NCBI GenBank assembly: GCA_029251785.1
Contig: JAQXCQ010000027.1
Coordinates: forward strand, 1-38,553
DNA length: 38,553 bases
Direction: 5' to 3'
Origin: Maricaulis sp.
GTDB taxonomy: Bacteria; Pseudomonadota; Alphaproteobacteria; Caulobacterales; Maricaulaceae
The notes below the pieces were generated by a model. It had not been told where the DNA came from and made no database searches. It was given only the letters and a program-made list of their open reading frames with translations. The translations under genes and the position numbers were made by a program. The number at the start of each line of letters is the position of its first letter. The first letter of the stretch is position 1. This document shows, one piece after another, positions 1 through 7,622 of this stretch.

Positions 1-1
1 T

Positions 2-61
2 GAAACTTTCAAGGAAAATAGGACCATAGCCCTGGTCGAGTGGCGTCAGCTCGCCGCCTGA
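2..61 (+). pseudogene. IS6-type transposase, 3' end remnant (copy A)
   Basis: Reading from base 2 gives a 19-residue tail ending ALVEWRQLAA and a stop. The tail closely matches those of the two longer transposase relics in this window (ALTEWRQLAD ending at 3678, ALAEWQTLAA ending at 7600). That ending is typical of IS6-family DDE transposases. The rest of the gene lies outside the window or is lost, so it cannot be said whether the left neighbour is an intact element. Confidence 0.6.
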
Positions 62-169
62 ATTTGAAGACGAGCCCGACTTTCGAGCCCCGTTCGCTCT
101 GGCCTACCCACACCGCCACACATTTTCCCCAAATTCATCCTGGTTCGCGGGCGCCCCAAAGACCGCTGC

Positions 170-229
170 GAGGTCTTCAAAGAAAATAGTGCCCCAGCCC
201 TAGTGGACTAGGGCCAACTCCCCGCTTGA
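170..229 (+). pseudogene. IS6-type transposase, 3' end remnant (copy B, decayed)
   Basis: This stretch repeats the tail at 2-61, 168 bp further on, with an internal stop (EVFKENSAPALVD*GQLPA*). Similarity appears to continue past the stop, because bases 62-100 and 230-268 also resemble each other. It therefore looks like a degenerate direct duplication of an IS end. It has no coding capacity. Confidence 0.5.
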
Positions 230-295
230 ATTTGGCGAAAACCCGCGCTTTGGGGCTTCGCTTCAGTTAGCCGGAAAACATCGGCTCAAATTCAA

Positions 296-321
296 GGCCA
301 CGGACAATATGGTCCGCGGCC
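296..321 (-). terminator. Candidate terminator hairpin of the S9 peptidase gene
   Basis: A 10-bp stem (296-305 with 312-321) encloses a 6-base loop. The single non-Watson-Crick position becomes a G-U pair on the minus-strand transcript. It lies 25 bases downstream of the peptidase stop codon. It lacks a clean U-run, so it may be a weak terminator or a 3'-end stabiliser. Confidence 0.45.
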
Positions 322-345
322 TTCTATTGCTCATGCCGCGCGAGA

Positions 346-2799
346 CTATTCCGTTCCGGCTTCGGGGTCAGCCTCACCGTCTCCCATCGGGTTTTCGACC
401 GGCATGACCCAGCGGTTCAGCCAATCGATGCTTTCCGCCAGGACGTGGAGAATGCTCTCTCTTCCGCGATAGCCGTGGCTTTCATAGGGGAGCATGACCA
501 GACGGGCCGTGCCGGCATTTCCTTTGACAGCCGCGAACATGCGTTCGGACTGCATCGGATAGGTGCCGGAGTTATTGTCCATCTGGCCGTGAATCAGGAG
601 CATGGGCTCATCAATTTCATTGGCATGCATAAAGGGCGAGAGCTCGAAATAAGTTTCCGGCGCGGCCCAAAAAGTGCGACGCTCAGACTGGAAACCGAAC
701 GGTGTCAGGGTGCGATTATAGGCGCCCGATCGGGCGATTCCGGCGCGGAAGACATCCGACGCCGCCAACAAATGGGCGGTCATGAAGGCGCCATAGGAGT
801 GCCCGGCAATCGCCAGACGTTCGCCGTCGCCAAAACCCATCTCCACAGTTACATCACGCGCGGCTTCCGCCGACAGAACAAGCTGGTCGATGAAGGTGTC
901 ATTCACGGTCAACGGGTCATCGCCAACGATGGGCATGGTGGCATTTTCTAGCAGTGCATAGCCCTGCGTGACCAGAAAACGCGGGCTGGTTCCGCTGACG
1001 CGCGTGAACTCGTAGGGCGAGCCCGAAACCTGGCCGGCTGTCGAAGCGTCGTTGTATTCCAGCGGATACCCCCAGACGAGAACGGGTAGTGTGTCGCCCT
1101 CCTCATAATCTGCGGGCAGGTAGAGTGTTGCGGAGAGCGGCACGCCATCCTCGCGCTCATAGGTGATCAGTTGGCGACTGATTTCATTGAGTTGTGGGTG
1201 TGGGTTGGCGAATTGAGTGATCTGGGCGGTCTCCTCCCCGGCCCGGTGCCAGCGCACATTCGGCGGCGTGACCGGGTCTTCCCAGCGGGTCAGGAAGGAC
1301 CCGCCATCAGAGGATGTCAGACCGATGACTTCCTCGTAATTCTCGCCGCTATTGCGCCAGATCTCCGTGGTCTCGAAAGTTTCGAAACTCACCCGGTTGA
1401 GGAAGGGACGTTCACCGTCCGGCGTTGCACCATCACCGGCCATAAACAAATAGCCATCATGGACCCCAATAACGCTCTGACCGAGTTCGTTGCGAACGGT
1501 CAGGGCGCTACCCGGATTGGCATAACTGTCCTGGTAATTGCGCTCTTCGGCGAGGCGCGGCTCTACCGAAGGATCGGCAAAATCAACCAACCAGCGACGG
1601 ATGACTCGGGTATCTCGGTCATATTCCAGGGCAAAGCCAAATTGGCCTTCAGTGGTGAATTGCGTGCCGTAATAGCGGTCTTCTGTACGCAAGATTTCGA
1701 CAGGCTCGCCATCGAACGGGGCTGAAAGGGCCCAAGCGCTGTCGCGCTGATCGGTCTCGACCCGCGGATCGCCGCCGTCCAGCGCTTCTGCCCAGATGAT
1801 GCGAGCGGCGTGACTAGCCTGCCAATTGACGGATCGGCGACCTGTCACAACGCCGCCGATCGGCACATTGTCGGCCAGTGGCTGGCTGGCAATTGTCGCA
1901 ATCTCGTCGCCATTCAGATCAGTGACAAACATCCGATCCGGAAAGCTGTACCAGGGCACTTGGAAAGAGAAGGGCTGTTCCATTTCGCCAATCAGGATGT
2001 AATCCCCCCCCGGCGCAGGCTCGGCGGAATAATACAGGCCCGGCTCGCCGACCTCGCGTATGCGGGTGCGGCCAGAGGTGTTGACCAAGGCCAGTTGGGT
2101 CGAGGACAACCAGGCAAACAATGCGGCATCGTGCTCGTCGGCCAGCAAATCCTGATAGGTGCGGACCGGAGCCTCATAACCGCTGGCCTCCTGGGTCACT
2201 GGGCCCGACGGTACACGGGCGCGCTCCGGCATCGGGCCACGATCACCATCCACCAGGCTGACCAATAGGCGTTCGCCATCGGGCATCCACTCAATTGGAG
2301 AGAAGACGGCGTTGATACCGCTGTCGACAAGCTCGCGGGCCCGGGCGCGGTCAACATCCACAACCCACAGGCTGAGTTGGTCATCGCGGGTCATCACGAA
2401 GGCGATTTGCGATCCGTCCGGCGACCAGCTGGTATAGGAAATGCCCGCATCAGCAGGCAATCGAACCTCACGCTCCTCGCCACTTTCCAGGTCCACTACC
2501 GACAGACCCACGACCGAGCGCGGTCCATGGCGGCCGTTCAACGTCGCGTCCAGACGCAGCCCCGCAAGACGCTCCATGGGCCGCGCCAGCTCGGCAACCG
2601 GTGGCAAGGCCTCGCGATGCATCAACAGAAGCGTGTCGCGGGACGGCGATAACGATGTCCAGGGCGAGGGCGCGGCATCGACAATATCGATAATCTCCTG
2701 CGGTGGCAGGCGATAGGCATCCTGGGCTGCGACCGGCGCCACCAACAGGCCCGACGCTGTCATCAGCCCAAACCCGCATTTCATCATCGATTTCAACAT
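346..2799 (-). CDS. Secreted S9 family peptidase (prolyl oligopeptidase / glutamyl endopeptidase-like)
   Basis: An 817-residue serine peptidase. The N-terminus has a signal peptide (MLKSMMKCGF..., hydrophobic core, cleavage after VAAQ), so it acts in the periplasm or outside the cell. Residues ~40-560 would form the beta-propeller and ~570-800 the alpha/beta-hydrolase domain. The likely catalytic triad is Ser668 in GHSYGA, Asp741 in GQMDNNSG and His775 in ESHGYR. The block around SGAYNRTLTPFGFQ resembles the glutamyl-endopeptidase-like branch of S9 (chloroplast CGEP relatives); that subfamily call is inference. The start at 2799 is chosen because AAGGAG lies 6 bases upstream and it begins the signal peptide; the frame stays open to 2979 but that extension is basic and unlike a signal sequence. 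It stands alone, flanked by IS6-type relics. Confidence 0.88.
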   Translation of the reverse strand: MLKSMMKCGFGLMTASGLLVAPVAAQDAYRLPPQEIIDIVDAAPSPWTSLSPSRDTLLLMHREALPPVAELARPMERLAGLRLDATLNGRHGPRSVVGLSVVDLESGEEREVRLPADAGISYTSWSPDGSQIAFVMTRDDQLSLWVVDVDRARARELVDSGINAVFSPIEWMPDGERLLVSLVDGDRGPMPERARVPSGPVTQEASGYEAPVRTYQDLLADEHDAALFAWLSSTQLALVNTSGRTRIREVGEPGLYYSAEPAPGGDYILIGEMEQPFSFQVPWYSFPDRMFVTDLNGDEIATIASQPLADNVPIGGVVTGRRSVNWQASHAARIIWAEALDGGDPRVETDQRDSAWALSAPFDGEPVEILRTEDRYYGTQFTTEGQFGFALEYDRDTRVIRRWLVDFADPSVEPRLAEERNYQDSYANPGSALTVRNELGQSVIGVHDGYLFMAGDGATPDGERPFLNRVSFETFETTEIWRNSGENYEEVIGLTSSDGGSFLTRWEDPVTPPNVRWHRAGEETAQITQFANPHPQLNEISRQLITYEREDGVPLSATLYLPADYEEGDTLPVLVWGYPLEYNDASTAGQVSGSPYEFTRVSGTSPRFLVTQGYALLENATMPIVGDDPLTVNDTFIDQLVLSAEAARDVTVEMGFGDGERLAIAGHSYGAFMTAHLLAASDVFRAGIARSGAYNRTLTPFGFQSERRTFWAAPETYFELSPFMHANEIDEPMLLIHGQMDNNSGTYPMQSERMFAAVKGNAGTARLVMLPYESHGYRGRESILHVLAESIDWLNRWVMPVENPMGDGEADPEAGTE

Positions 2800-3062
2800 G
2801 CCGTACTCCTTGGGAAACAAATTTCCGTGGATGATAGGGAGCTCAGCCAGCACTTTGTCTAAAATTTTTGTAATGTGACTGTGCATCTCGCGTCGATGCC
2901 GTTTGAGACGAATGCGCCTCGGCCTGCCCACACCGCCACTCAAACCCGTCCCATTTTCCTGTTCGCCAAGCCACGCCACATAGCGCTGTGTTTCCAGGCG
3001 TTAGTGGTTTGGGATGCGCGTAGCGACGGTGGGGGCACCGGAAAATCAGCACATTTGGGCGA
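2800..3062. other. Intergenic region upstream of the S9 peptidase
   Basis: No convincing gene is seen. The ribosome-binding site and presumably the promoter of the minus-strand peptidase lie at the left end. Bases ~2915-2955 resemble ~101-130 (both carry CCCACACCGCCAC followed by a CATTTTCC-like run), which may be IS-flank debris. The transposase relic starts at about 3063. Confidence 0.4.
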
Positions 3063-3678
3063 GTGTCCTAGTGCGGTGTATCTTTCCGCTTTCATAGTGA
3101 AATGCCGAGGACCTGTTTCTTGATCGCGCAGTCTACATCACCGATGAAACGGTGCGTTTCTGGTGGAATCGGTTCGGCCCGATGTTCGCGGCGCAGATCC
3201 GCAAGAGGCGCGTGCGGAACCATAATTACTCAAACTGAGCGTGGCATCTCGACAAGGTCTTCGTCAGAATCAACGGTGAGCTCCGCTATCTCTGGCGTGC
3301 CGTTAATCACGAGGGCGAGGTGCTCGAGGGCCATGCCACCAGATGCCGGGATCGTAAGGCGTCGTGACCGACCGACTGCGGTCCTATCGGGTGGCGATGC
3401 ACGTGGTCGGCAATGCCGGCCGACATAAGACCGGCCGCTGGCTCAACCATCGGGCCGAAAACTCGCACCTGCCGTTCCGGCGAAAGGTGCACGCGATGGG
3501 CAAATTTCGTAGTTTCGAAACGCTCCAGAAATTCGTCTCAACCCACTCATCGGCCCAGTCATCGGCCCAGTCATCGGCCCACAATCAAGCCAGCCAAGAG
3601 CGTCAACTAAACCGCCGCGAGATAATCAAGAAGAACCGGTGCGCCGCTTTGACCGAATGGCGTCAGCTGGCGGACTGA
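3063..3678 (+). pseudogene. IS6-type DDE transposase, decayed
   Basis: A transposase can be followed through the three frames despite several stops. Readable blocks are FPLS**NAEDL, then ETVRFWWNRFGPMF, a stop near 3238, AWHLDKVFVRINGE (first catalytic Asp), another stop near 3361, MTDRLRSYRVAM (second Asp) and GRWLNHRAENSHL (catalytic Glu), ending ALTEWRQLAD. About 15-20 codons between the first and second Asp blocks appear deleted. The last 104 codons (3364-3678) remain open but cannot make a working enzyme. The order of the DDE blocks and the HETVRFWWNRFG-like sequence point to IS6 (IS26/IS240-like). A 12-bp triplication sits near the 3' end. Confidence 0.8.
3547..3581 (+). repeat. Three tandem copies of a 12-bp unit in the transposase relic
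   Basis: TCATCGGCCCAG occurs twice in full and a third time minus its last base. In the transposase frame it encodes Ser-Ser-Ala-Gln repeated. The related relic ending at 7600 has only one equivalent unit (QSSTYNQ), so this is a local slippage expansion in a dead gene. Confidence 0.75.
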
Positions 3679-3997
3679 GTGAAGGATTACCATCGATTTG
3701 AGAGACCTGTTCGCTTTTGTCCGACACCCCACAAAGGCGCTTACGGGAAACACATCAGACGCTGAAACACGTCGCTTGCATCATCAAAGGCAGGCTGCAT
3801 AATCAAACTCACAACGAACCAGCGCCTCCAAAGACTCATTCGCTCACATGTCCCATTTTGTCTTACGACGGACACCGGGCGGAGACGTCGGCGATTATTG
3901 CCAAGCACGCTGTTCGCAAGGGCACAGTGGGTAATCGGATGCGGCTGACGAGGGCTCATATGACAGACAAGATAACCTTACTCGTTGGAGAGCCCTC
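3679..3997. other. Intergenic region upstream of the DUF2256 gene
   Basis: It holds the left inverted-repeat copy (3756-3876) and, after it, about 120 bp unique to this side. The frame open through 3717-4001 has no family resemblance and crosses the repeat, so I do not call it a gene. The promoter of the photolyase-like operon should lie here. Confidence 0.5.
3756..3876 (+). repeat. Left copy of the ~122-bp inverted repeat upstream of the photolyase operons
   Basis: This 121-bp stretch matches the reverse complement of 7099-7221 at roughly four in five bases (aligned by eye, two one-base gaps). A 26-bp core (3781-3806 against 7170-7195) is identical. Both copies read in the same direction relative to the operon they precede. 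This copy ends 121 bp before the DUF2256 start codon. It could be a shared promoter/operator or an old mobile-element end; see the findings. Confidence 0.85.
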
Positions 3998-4135
3998 ATG
4001 AAGATGAGACGTAAAGCAGACTTGCCTAGCAAGACCTGTATGACCTGCGGCCGTCCATTCGTGTGGCGCAAGAAATGGGCGAAGGTTTGGGACGAGGTTA
4101 GATATTGCTCAGAACGATGCCGGCGGGCATCATGA
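3998..4135 (+). CDS. DUF2256 family small zinc-ribbon protein
   Basis: A 45-residue basic protein. It starts MKMRRKADLP and has cysteines at 14 and 17 (CMTC) and at 37 and 41 (YCSERC), with FVWRKKWAKVW between them. The spacing suggests a small zinc ribbon. The pattern matches DUF2256, a family often found beside photolyase/cryptochrome genes; its function is unknown. GGAG lies 7 bases before the ATG. The stop overlaps the start of the next gene in ATGA (4132-4135), so the two are almost certainly translationally coupled. A role in DNA contact or in maturing the photolyase partner is only a guess. Confidence 0.85.
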   Translation: MKMRRKADLPSKTCMTCGRPFVWRKKWAKVWDEVRYCSERCRRAS

Positions 4136-5337
4136 ATACACAAGATATGTTTCCAGGATTTGAGCCGCAGCCTGAAGTCGTCGCGTTCACGCCGACACGA
4201 CAGGCGGGCTTGGCGCGGCTGGAGAAATTTGTGTCGCGGGCGGGGCGGCATTACGCCCGTCGACGCAACTATGATTTAGGTTCTATGCAGCGCGGCAATG
4301 TTTCGGCGCTGTCGCCTTGGATACGCCATCGACTGATTACTGAGCAAGAAGTGCTAAACTCCACATGTTCGCATCATTCGATGTTAGCGGCCGAGAAGTT
4401 CGTCCAAGAGGTGTTTTGGCGAACCTATTTCAAGGGCTGGCTGGAACAACACCCCAGCGTATGGGTCGCGTATCAGGACGGGCTAGCGCGCGCGTTGGAT
4501 GCGGACGCGCGATCATCTGATTACCAAGACGCGATGGCCGGTCGTACTGGGATCGCGTGTTTTGATCATTGGGTTCAGGAATTGGTGCAATCCGGGTATC
4601 TGCATAATCATGTGCGGATGTGGTTCGCCTCCATTTGGATTTTCACGCTGCGTTTGCCCTGGCAGTTGGGTGCCGATTTTTTCTTGCGCCATTTAATTGA
4701 CGGGGATCCGGCGTCCAACACGCTTAGCTGGCGTTGGGTCGGCGGGTTGCACACAAAGGGTAAAACTTATTTGGCCCGCCCGGACAATATCGCGAAATAT
4801 ACTGATGGGCGGTTCCACCCCGTGGGGCAGCTTGCGACAGTGGCAGAGCCATTGATGGAGCAGGTTGCGCATCCTCTCGTTCAACTACCTGCGACAGACC
4901 CAACTCCCAAGGAGGAGTGTCTGCTGTTCATTACAGAAGAGGATTGCCAGGTCGAGACGCTACTACCGCATACCCCTATGGCTCGTTTGGGTCTGCTGGC
5001 AAAGCAATCCTTGGGTGTCAGTGCGATTGCGCAGAATTTTTCTAAAAGTGCGGTTGAGGCAACTAGTGGGACGTTGATCGACGTTACCACCCCGTGGCGC
5101 GATCAGATTATCGAAGCCGCTATGGCTGCCGGAACGAACACGGTGGTGACGGGATATGCGCCGGTGGGTCCTGTCGCCGATCAACTGGCGGCGCTGAATT
5201 TGCCCGAGGCCGGGATTACGCTGCACCATATCAGGCGTGATTACGACACGCTGGCTTGGCCTCATGCGACCAAGGGGTTCTTTGGACTCAAAAAGAAAAT
5301 CCCGCATATTCTGCGCGAGTTGGGTTTTGCGGTGTAG
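4132..5337 (+). CDS. Photolyase/cryptochrome-like FAD-binding protein with unusual domain order
   Basis: A 401-residue protein. Residues ~27-245 match the helical FAD-binding half of the photolyase/cryptochrome family: SALSPWIRHRLIT near 58-70, HNHVRMWFASIW at 159-170, and DGDPASNTLSWRWVGG at 190-205. There is no N-terminal alpha/beta antenna domain before it. Instead, residues ~262-395 form an alpha/beta-looking segment (CLLFITEEDC, NTVVTGYAPVGPVADQL, WPHATKGFFGLKKKIP) after the FAD domain. The start at 4132 is chosen for the ATGA overlap with the DUF2256 stop; an in-frame codon at 4105 lies inside that gene. It faces the PhrB/CryB-type gene tail to tail, with 6 bases between the stops. Light-dependent repair or blue-light sensing is likely, but the substrate cannot be told. 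Confidence 0.8.
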   Translation: MNTQDMFPGFEPQPEVVAFTPTRQAGLARLEKFVSRAGRHYARRRNYDLGSMQRGNVSALSPWIRHRLITEQEVLNSTCSHHSMLAAEKFVQEVFWRTYFKGWLEQHPSVWVAYQDGLARALDADARSSDYQDAMAGRTGIACFDHWVQELVQSGYLHNHVRMWFASIWIFTLRLPWQLGADFFLRHLIDGDPASNTLSWRWVGGLHTKGKTYLARPDNIAKYTDGRFHPVGQLATVAEPLMEQVAHPLVQLPATDPTPKEECLLFITEEDCQVETLLPHTPMARLGLLAKQSLGVSAIAQNFSKSAVEATSGTLIDVTTPWRDQIIEAAMAAGTNTVVTGYAPVGPVADQLAALNLPEAGITLHHIRRDYDTLAWPHATKGFFGLKKKIPHILRELGFAV

Positions 5338-5343
5338 GCAACG

Positions 5344-5559
5344 CTACTTGTAAGTTTCACGCCGATCCGAAAATTTTCGCACGCGTTCGCGCCATGTGCG
5401 GTAGCTGCCGATTTTTAGTTCCCGACGCATTAAAGATTGAACATCTTTTTCGCCAATCCCGTACTCAATGCGGATGCTGGCAAAGCTCACATGGTCGCTA
5501 AGTGCCATTTGAACAATGTCGCTTATCTGAGCCTCAGTGAAGGTCTTGGTTTTCTTCAT
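5344..5559 (-). CDS. TIGR03643 / DUF2805-like small protein
   Basis: A 71-residue basic protein beginning MKKTKTFTEAQISDIVQMAL, with a central IRIEYGIGEKDVQSLMRRELK and SYRTWRERV near the end. This matches the small TIGR03643 (DUF2805) family, usually encoded next to photolyases. The predicted fold is helical, possibly helix-turn-helix-like around residues 24-45. Its ATG overlaps the photolyase stop in ATGA (5556-5559), so it is the second gene of a two-gene minus-strand operon. Function unknown; a regulatory or accessory role with the photolyase is inference. Confidence 0.8.
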   Translation of the reverse strand: MKKTKTFTEAQISDIVQMALSDHVSFASIRIEYGIGEKDVQSLMRRELKIGSYRTWRERVRKFSDRRETYK

Positions 5560-7079
5560 TTTATGCCAATCTCCTTGAGAAAGCGCTGTGCGTCATTGGC
5601 AATGGCCTCACGCTTCTCATTGCTCATCCGAGCCAGGGTTTTATACATAAAGCCCATGCGAGGATTGCTATGCAACATTTCAGCGTTGCGATCGATAAAG
5701 TCCCAATAGAGATAGTTGAAAGGGCACGCCTTTGGGCCATTTTTGACGGACACTTTATAGCTGCAGCTGTCGCAATAATTCGACATTTTTTTGATATACG
5801 CGCCGCTGGCAGCATAAGGTTTCGAGGCTAAAACGCCGCCATCCGCGAACAGGACCATGCCGCTGACATTGGGCAATTCGACCCATTCGTACGCATCCGC
5901 ATAGACCAGCATGTACCATTCGTTCACTTCATCGGGGGCCAATCCCGCAATCAATGCAAAATTGCCAAGCACCATCAAGCGCTGGATATGATGGGCATAG
6001 GCGTTTTGTTTGGTCTCCAGCACACATTGGCGGACACAGTTCATTTGCGTCTCGCCGGTCCAAAAGAAGTCCGGCAAGGGCCGAGATGCGCCGAGTGCAT
6101 TCGTCGACTTATACTCGGGCATTTTCAGCCAGTAGATGCCACGGACAAATTCGCGCCAGCCCAGTATTTGCCGAATGAAGCCCTCAACCGCATTCAACGG
6201 GGCGAGGCCCGCATGATAAGCCGCCTCCGTTCGTGTGATGCATTCCAGAGGGGTGAGCAATCCACAGTTCAGGTAGAGCCCGATATGACTATGATACAGC
6301 CACGGCTCACCCTGAACCATCGCATCCTGGTAATCGCCAAATAGTGCGAGTCGCTCTGTCATGAATTGATCCAGCGCCTGTAACGCGCCTTCGCGGGTAA
6401 CGGCAAAATGGAATGGATCAAGATCCCCGAAATGATCCGGAAACTCGCGTGCCACCAAGTGCGTCACCTCGGTAACCACAGCATCCACCGGGGCTTTGTA
6501 CGTGTCAGGCACGTTCAGAGTTTTGGGTGGCGGCTTTCGGTTATCCGCATCGAAATTCCATTGCCCTCCAATGGGATCTGGCCCGTCCATCAACACGCGA
6601 TACTTGCGGCGCATCTCGCGATAGAAGAATTCCATGCGAAATTGCTTTCGGCCCTCGGCCCAGGCAGCAAATTCAGCGGGCGTTGATAAAAACCGATCGT
6701 CTTCTCGCAGATCAACGTCGACATTTAAAAGGCGGGCCCAGGTTTCGAACTCAGCCAGCAATCTAAATTCACCGGGCTTGGTCAGAACAATGTCAGAGAT
6801 GTCATGCTGCTGGATCTGCGCCGCAACCTCCCCCATCAGGGAGCCAGTGTTCTTCGGATCGTCGTAGGTGACATAGTGGACGCGCAAACCCTGATCGCGC
6901 AATGTCTTCGCAAAGTGCCGCATGGCGCTAAACACAAACACGATCTTCTTTTTGTGATGTTTAACGTAAGTCGCCTCTTGATTGACCTCGCACATCAAGA
7001 TGAGATCATCGTGGGTGGCGTCTGAAAGAGATGCGAGCGTTGTGCTGAGTTGATCGCCAAGAACGAGCCTGAGCTTCAT
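5556..7079 (-). CDS. phrB: Fe-S cluster photolyase of the PhrB/CryB type, probably (6-4) photolyase
   Basis: A 507-residue member of the FeS-BCP branch of photolyases. It opens with KLRLVLGDQLS, typical of this branch, carries an N-terminal alpha/beta domain (~1-130), and a helical FAD domain. Four cysteines fit a [4Fe-4S] site: Cys348, Cys436, Cys439 and Cys452, spaced as in Agrobacterium PhrB (350, 438, 441, 454 as I recall). NEWYMLVYADAYEWVELPNVSGM and YCDSC/ACPFNYLYW are strong family blocks. Known members repair (6-4) photoproducts with blue light; an alternative is a CryB-like sensor. The upstream region carries the right copy of the inverted repeat, ending 19 bases before the ATG. A weak TAAGG lies about a dozen bases upstream. 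Confidence 0.92.
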   Translation of the reverse strand: MKLRLVLGDQLSTTLASLSDATHDDLILMCEVNQEATYVKHHKKKIVFVFSAMRHFAKTLRDQGLRVHYVTYDDPKNTGSLMGEVAAQIQQHDISDIVLTKPGEFRLLAEFETWARLLNVDVDLREDDRFLSTPAEFAAWAEGRKQFRMEFFYREMRRKYRVLMDGPDPIGGQWNFDADNRKPPPKTLNVPDTYKAPVDAVVTEVTHLVAREFPDHFGDLDPFHFAVTREGALQALDQFMTERLALFGDYQDAMVQGEPWLYHSHIGLYLNCGLLTPLECITRTEAAYHAGLAPLNAVEGFIRQILGWREFVRGIYWLKMPEYKSTNALGASRPLPDFFWTGETQMNCVRQCVLETKQNAYAHHIQRLMVLGNFALIAGLAPDEVNEWYMLVYADAYEWVELPNVSGMVLFADGGVLASKPYAASGAYIKKMSNYCDSCSYKVSVKNGPKACPFNYLYWDFIDRNAEMLHSNPRMGFMYKTLARMSNEKREAIANDAQRFLKEIGIK

Positions 7080-7098
7080 GGCTTTTATCGCCTTACAA

Positions 7099-7221
7099 GG
7101 TTGTCCGCCGTCGGATAAAATAGAACATGTGAGCGTCTTAGTTATTGGAGGCTCTGGTTCGTTGAGGGGTTGATTATGCAGCCTGCCTTTGATGAAGCAA
7201 GCGGCGCGGTTTCATCGTCGG
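7099..7221 (-). repeat. Right copy of the ~122-bp inverted repeat, upstream of phrB
   Basis: The reverse complement of this 123-bp stretch matches 3756-3876 (about 80% by eye). The identical 26-bp core is at 7170-7195. It lies immediately upstream of the phrB start, so the promoter must be inside or very close to it. The IS6-type relic begins about 35 bp beyond its outer end. Confidence 0.85.
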
Positions 7222-7254
7222 CCGGGATGAACAACCCATTCTGATATTTCACGA

Positions 7255-7600
7255 TGTCACCTGAGATTATCCGCCTGACTGTGATGCTGTTTGTCCATTT
7301 CCCGTTTTCGCTGCGCAATATCGAGGACCTGCTCCACGAGCGCGGTATCGATATCGCGCACGAGACGGTGCGTTTTTTGGTGGAACCGGTTCGGGTCGAT
7401 GTTTGCGAGCACCTTGCAAGGACGACTGATTCAGGCGTGAAATCGGTGAGCTTCGTATTTTCCAGACCCTACAAAAGTTCGCTTCAGTCCAGTCATCCAC
7501 ATACAATCAATTCAACCACCAACGCCATTTAAGCCACCAAGAAATAGTCAAGAAAACCCGAGCCAAAGCTTTGGCCGAATGGCAAACGCTTGCCGCCTAA
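7255..7600 (+). pseudogene. IS6-type transposase, decayed and internally deleted
   Basis: The N-terminal part reads MSPEIIRLTVMLFVHFPFSL and continues to HETVRF. There a single extra T near 7378 shifts the frame (ETVRFL instead of ETVRFWWNRFGSMF). The DDE catalytic core is absent. The sequence resumes at FRTLQKFASVQSSTYNQFN and ends KALAEWQTLAA. Roughly 120 codons are missing compared with a full-length family member. It lies 22 bases from the end of the export operon. Confidence 0.8.
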
Positions 7601-7622
7601 TTCGGGCGACCACCGCCTACTA

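Noticed and set aside
445-2716. Several plus-strand frames of 90-184 codons inside the S9 peptidase gene
   Set aside because: All are antisense shadows of a well-supported gene; their compositions follow the reverse complement of its codons.
2800-2979. A 60-codon N-terminal extension of the S9 peptidase frame
   Set aside because: It would bury the signal peptide, and AAGGAG sits correctly before the ATG at 2799.
3547-3581. 12-bp repeats as a CRISPR-like or regulatory array
   Set aside because: They are contiguous, have no spacers and lie inside a dead transposase gene.
3717-4001. A 94-codon plus-strand frame before the DUF2256 gene
   Set aside because: No family resemblance, it crosses the inverted repeat, and the real coding start at 3998 lies in another frame.
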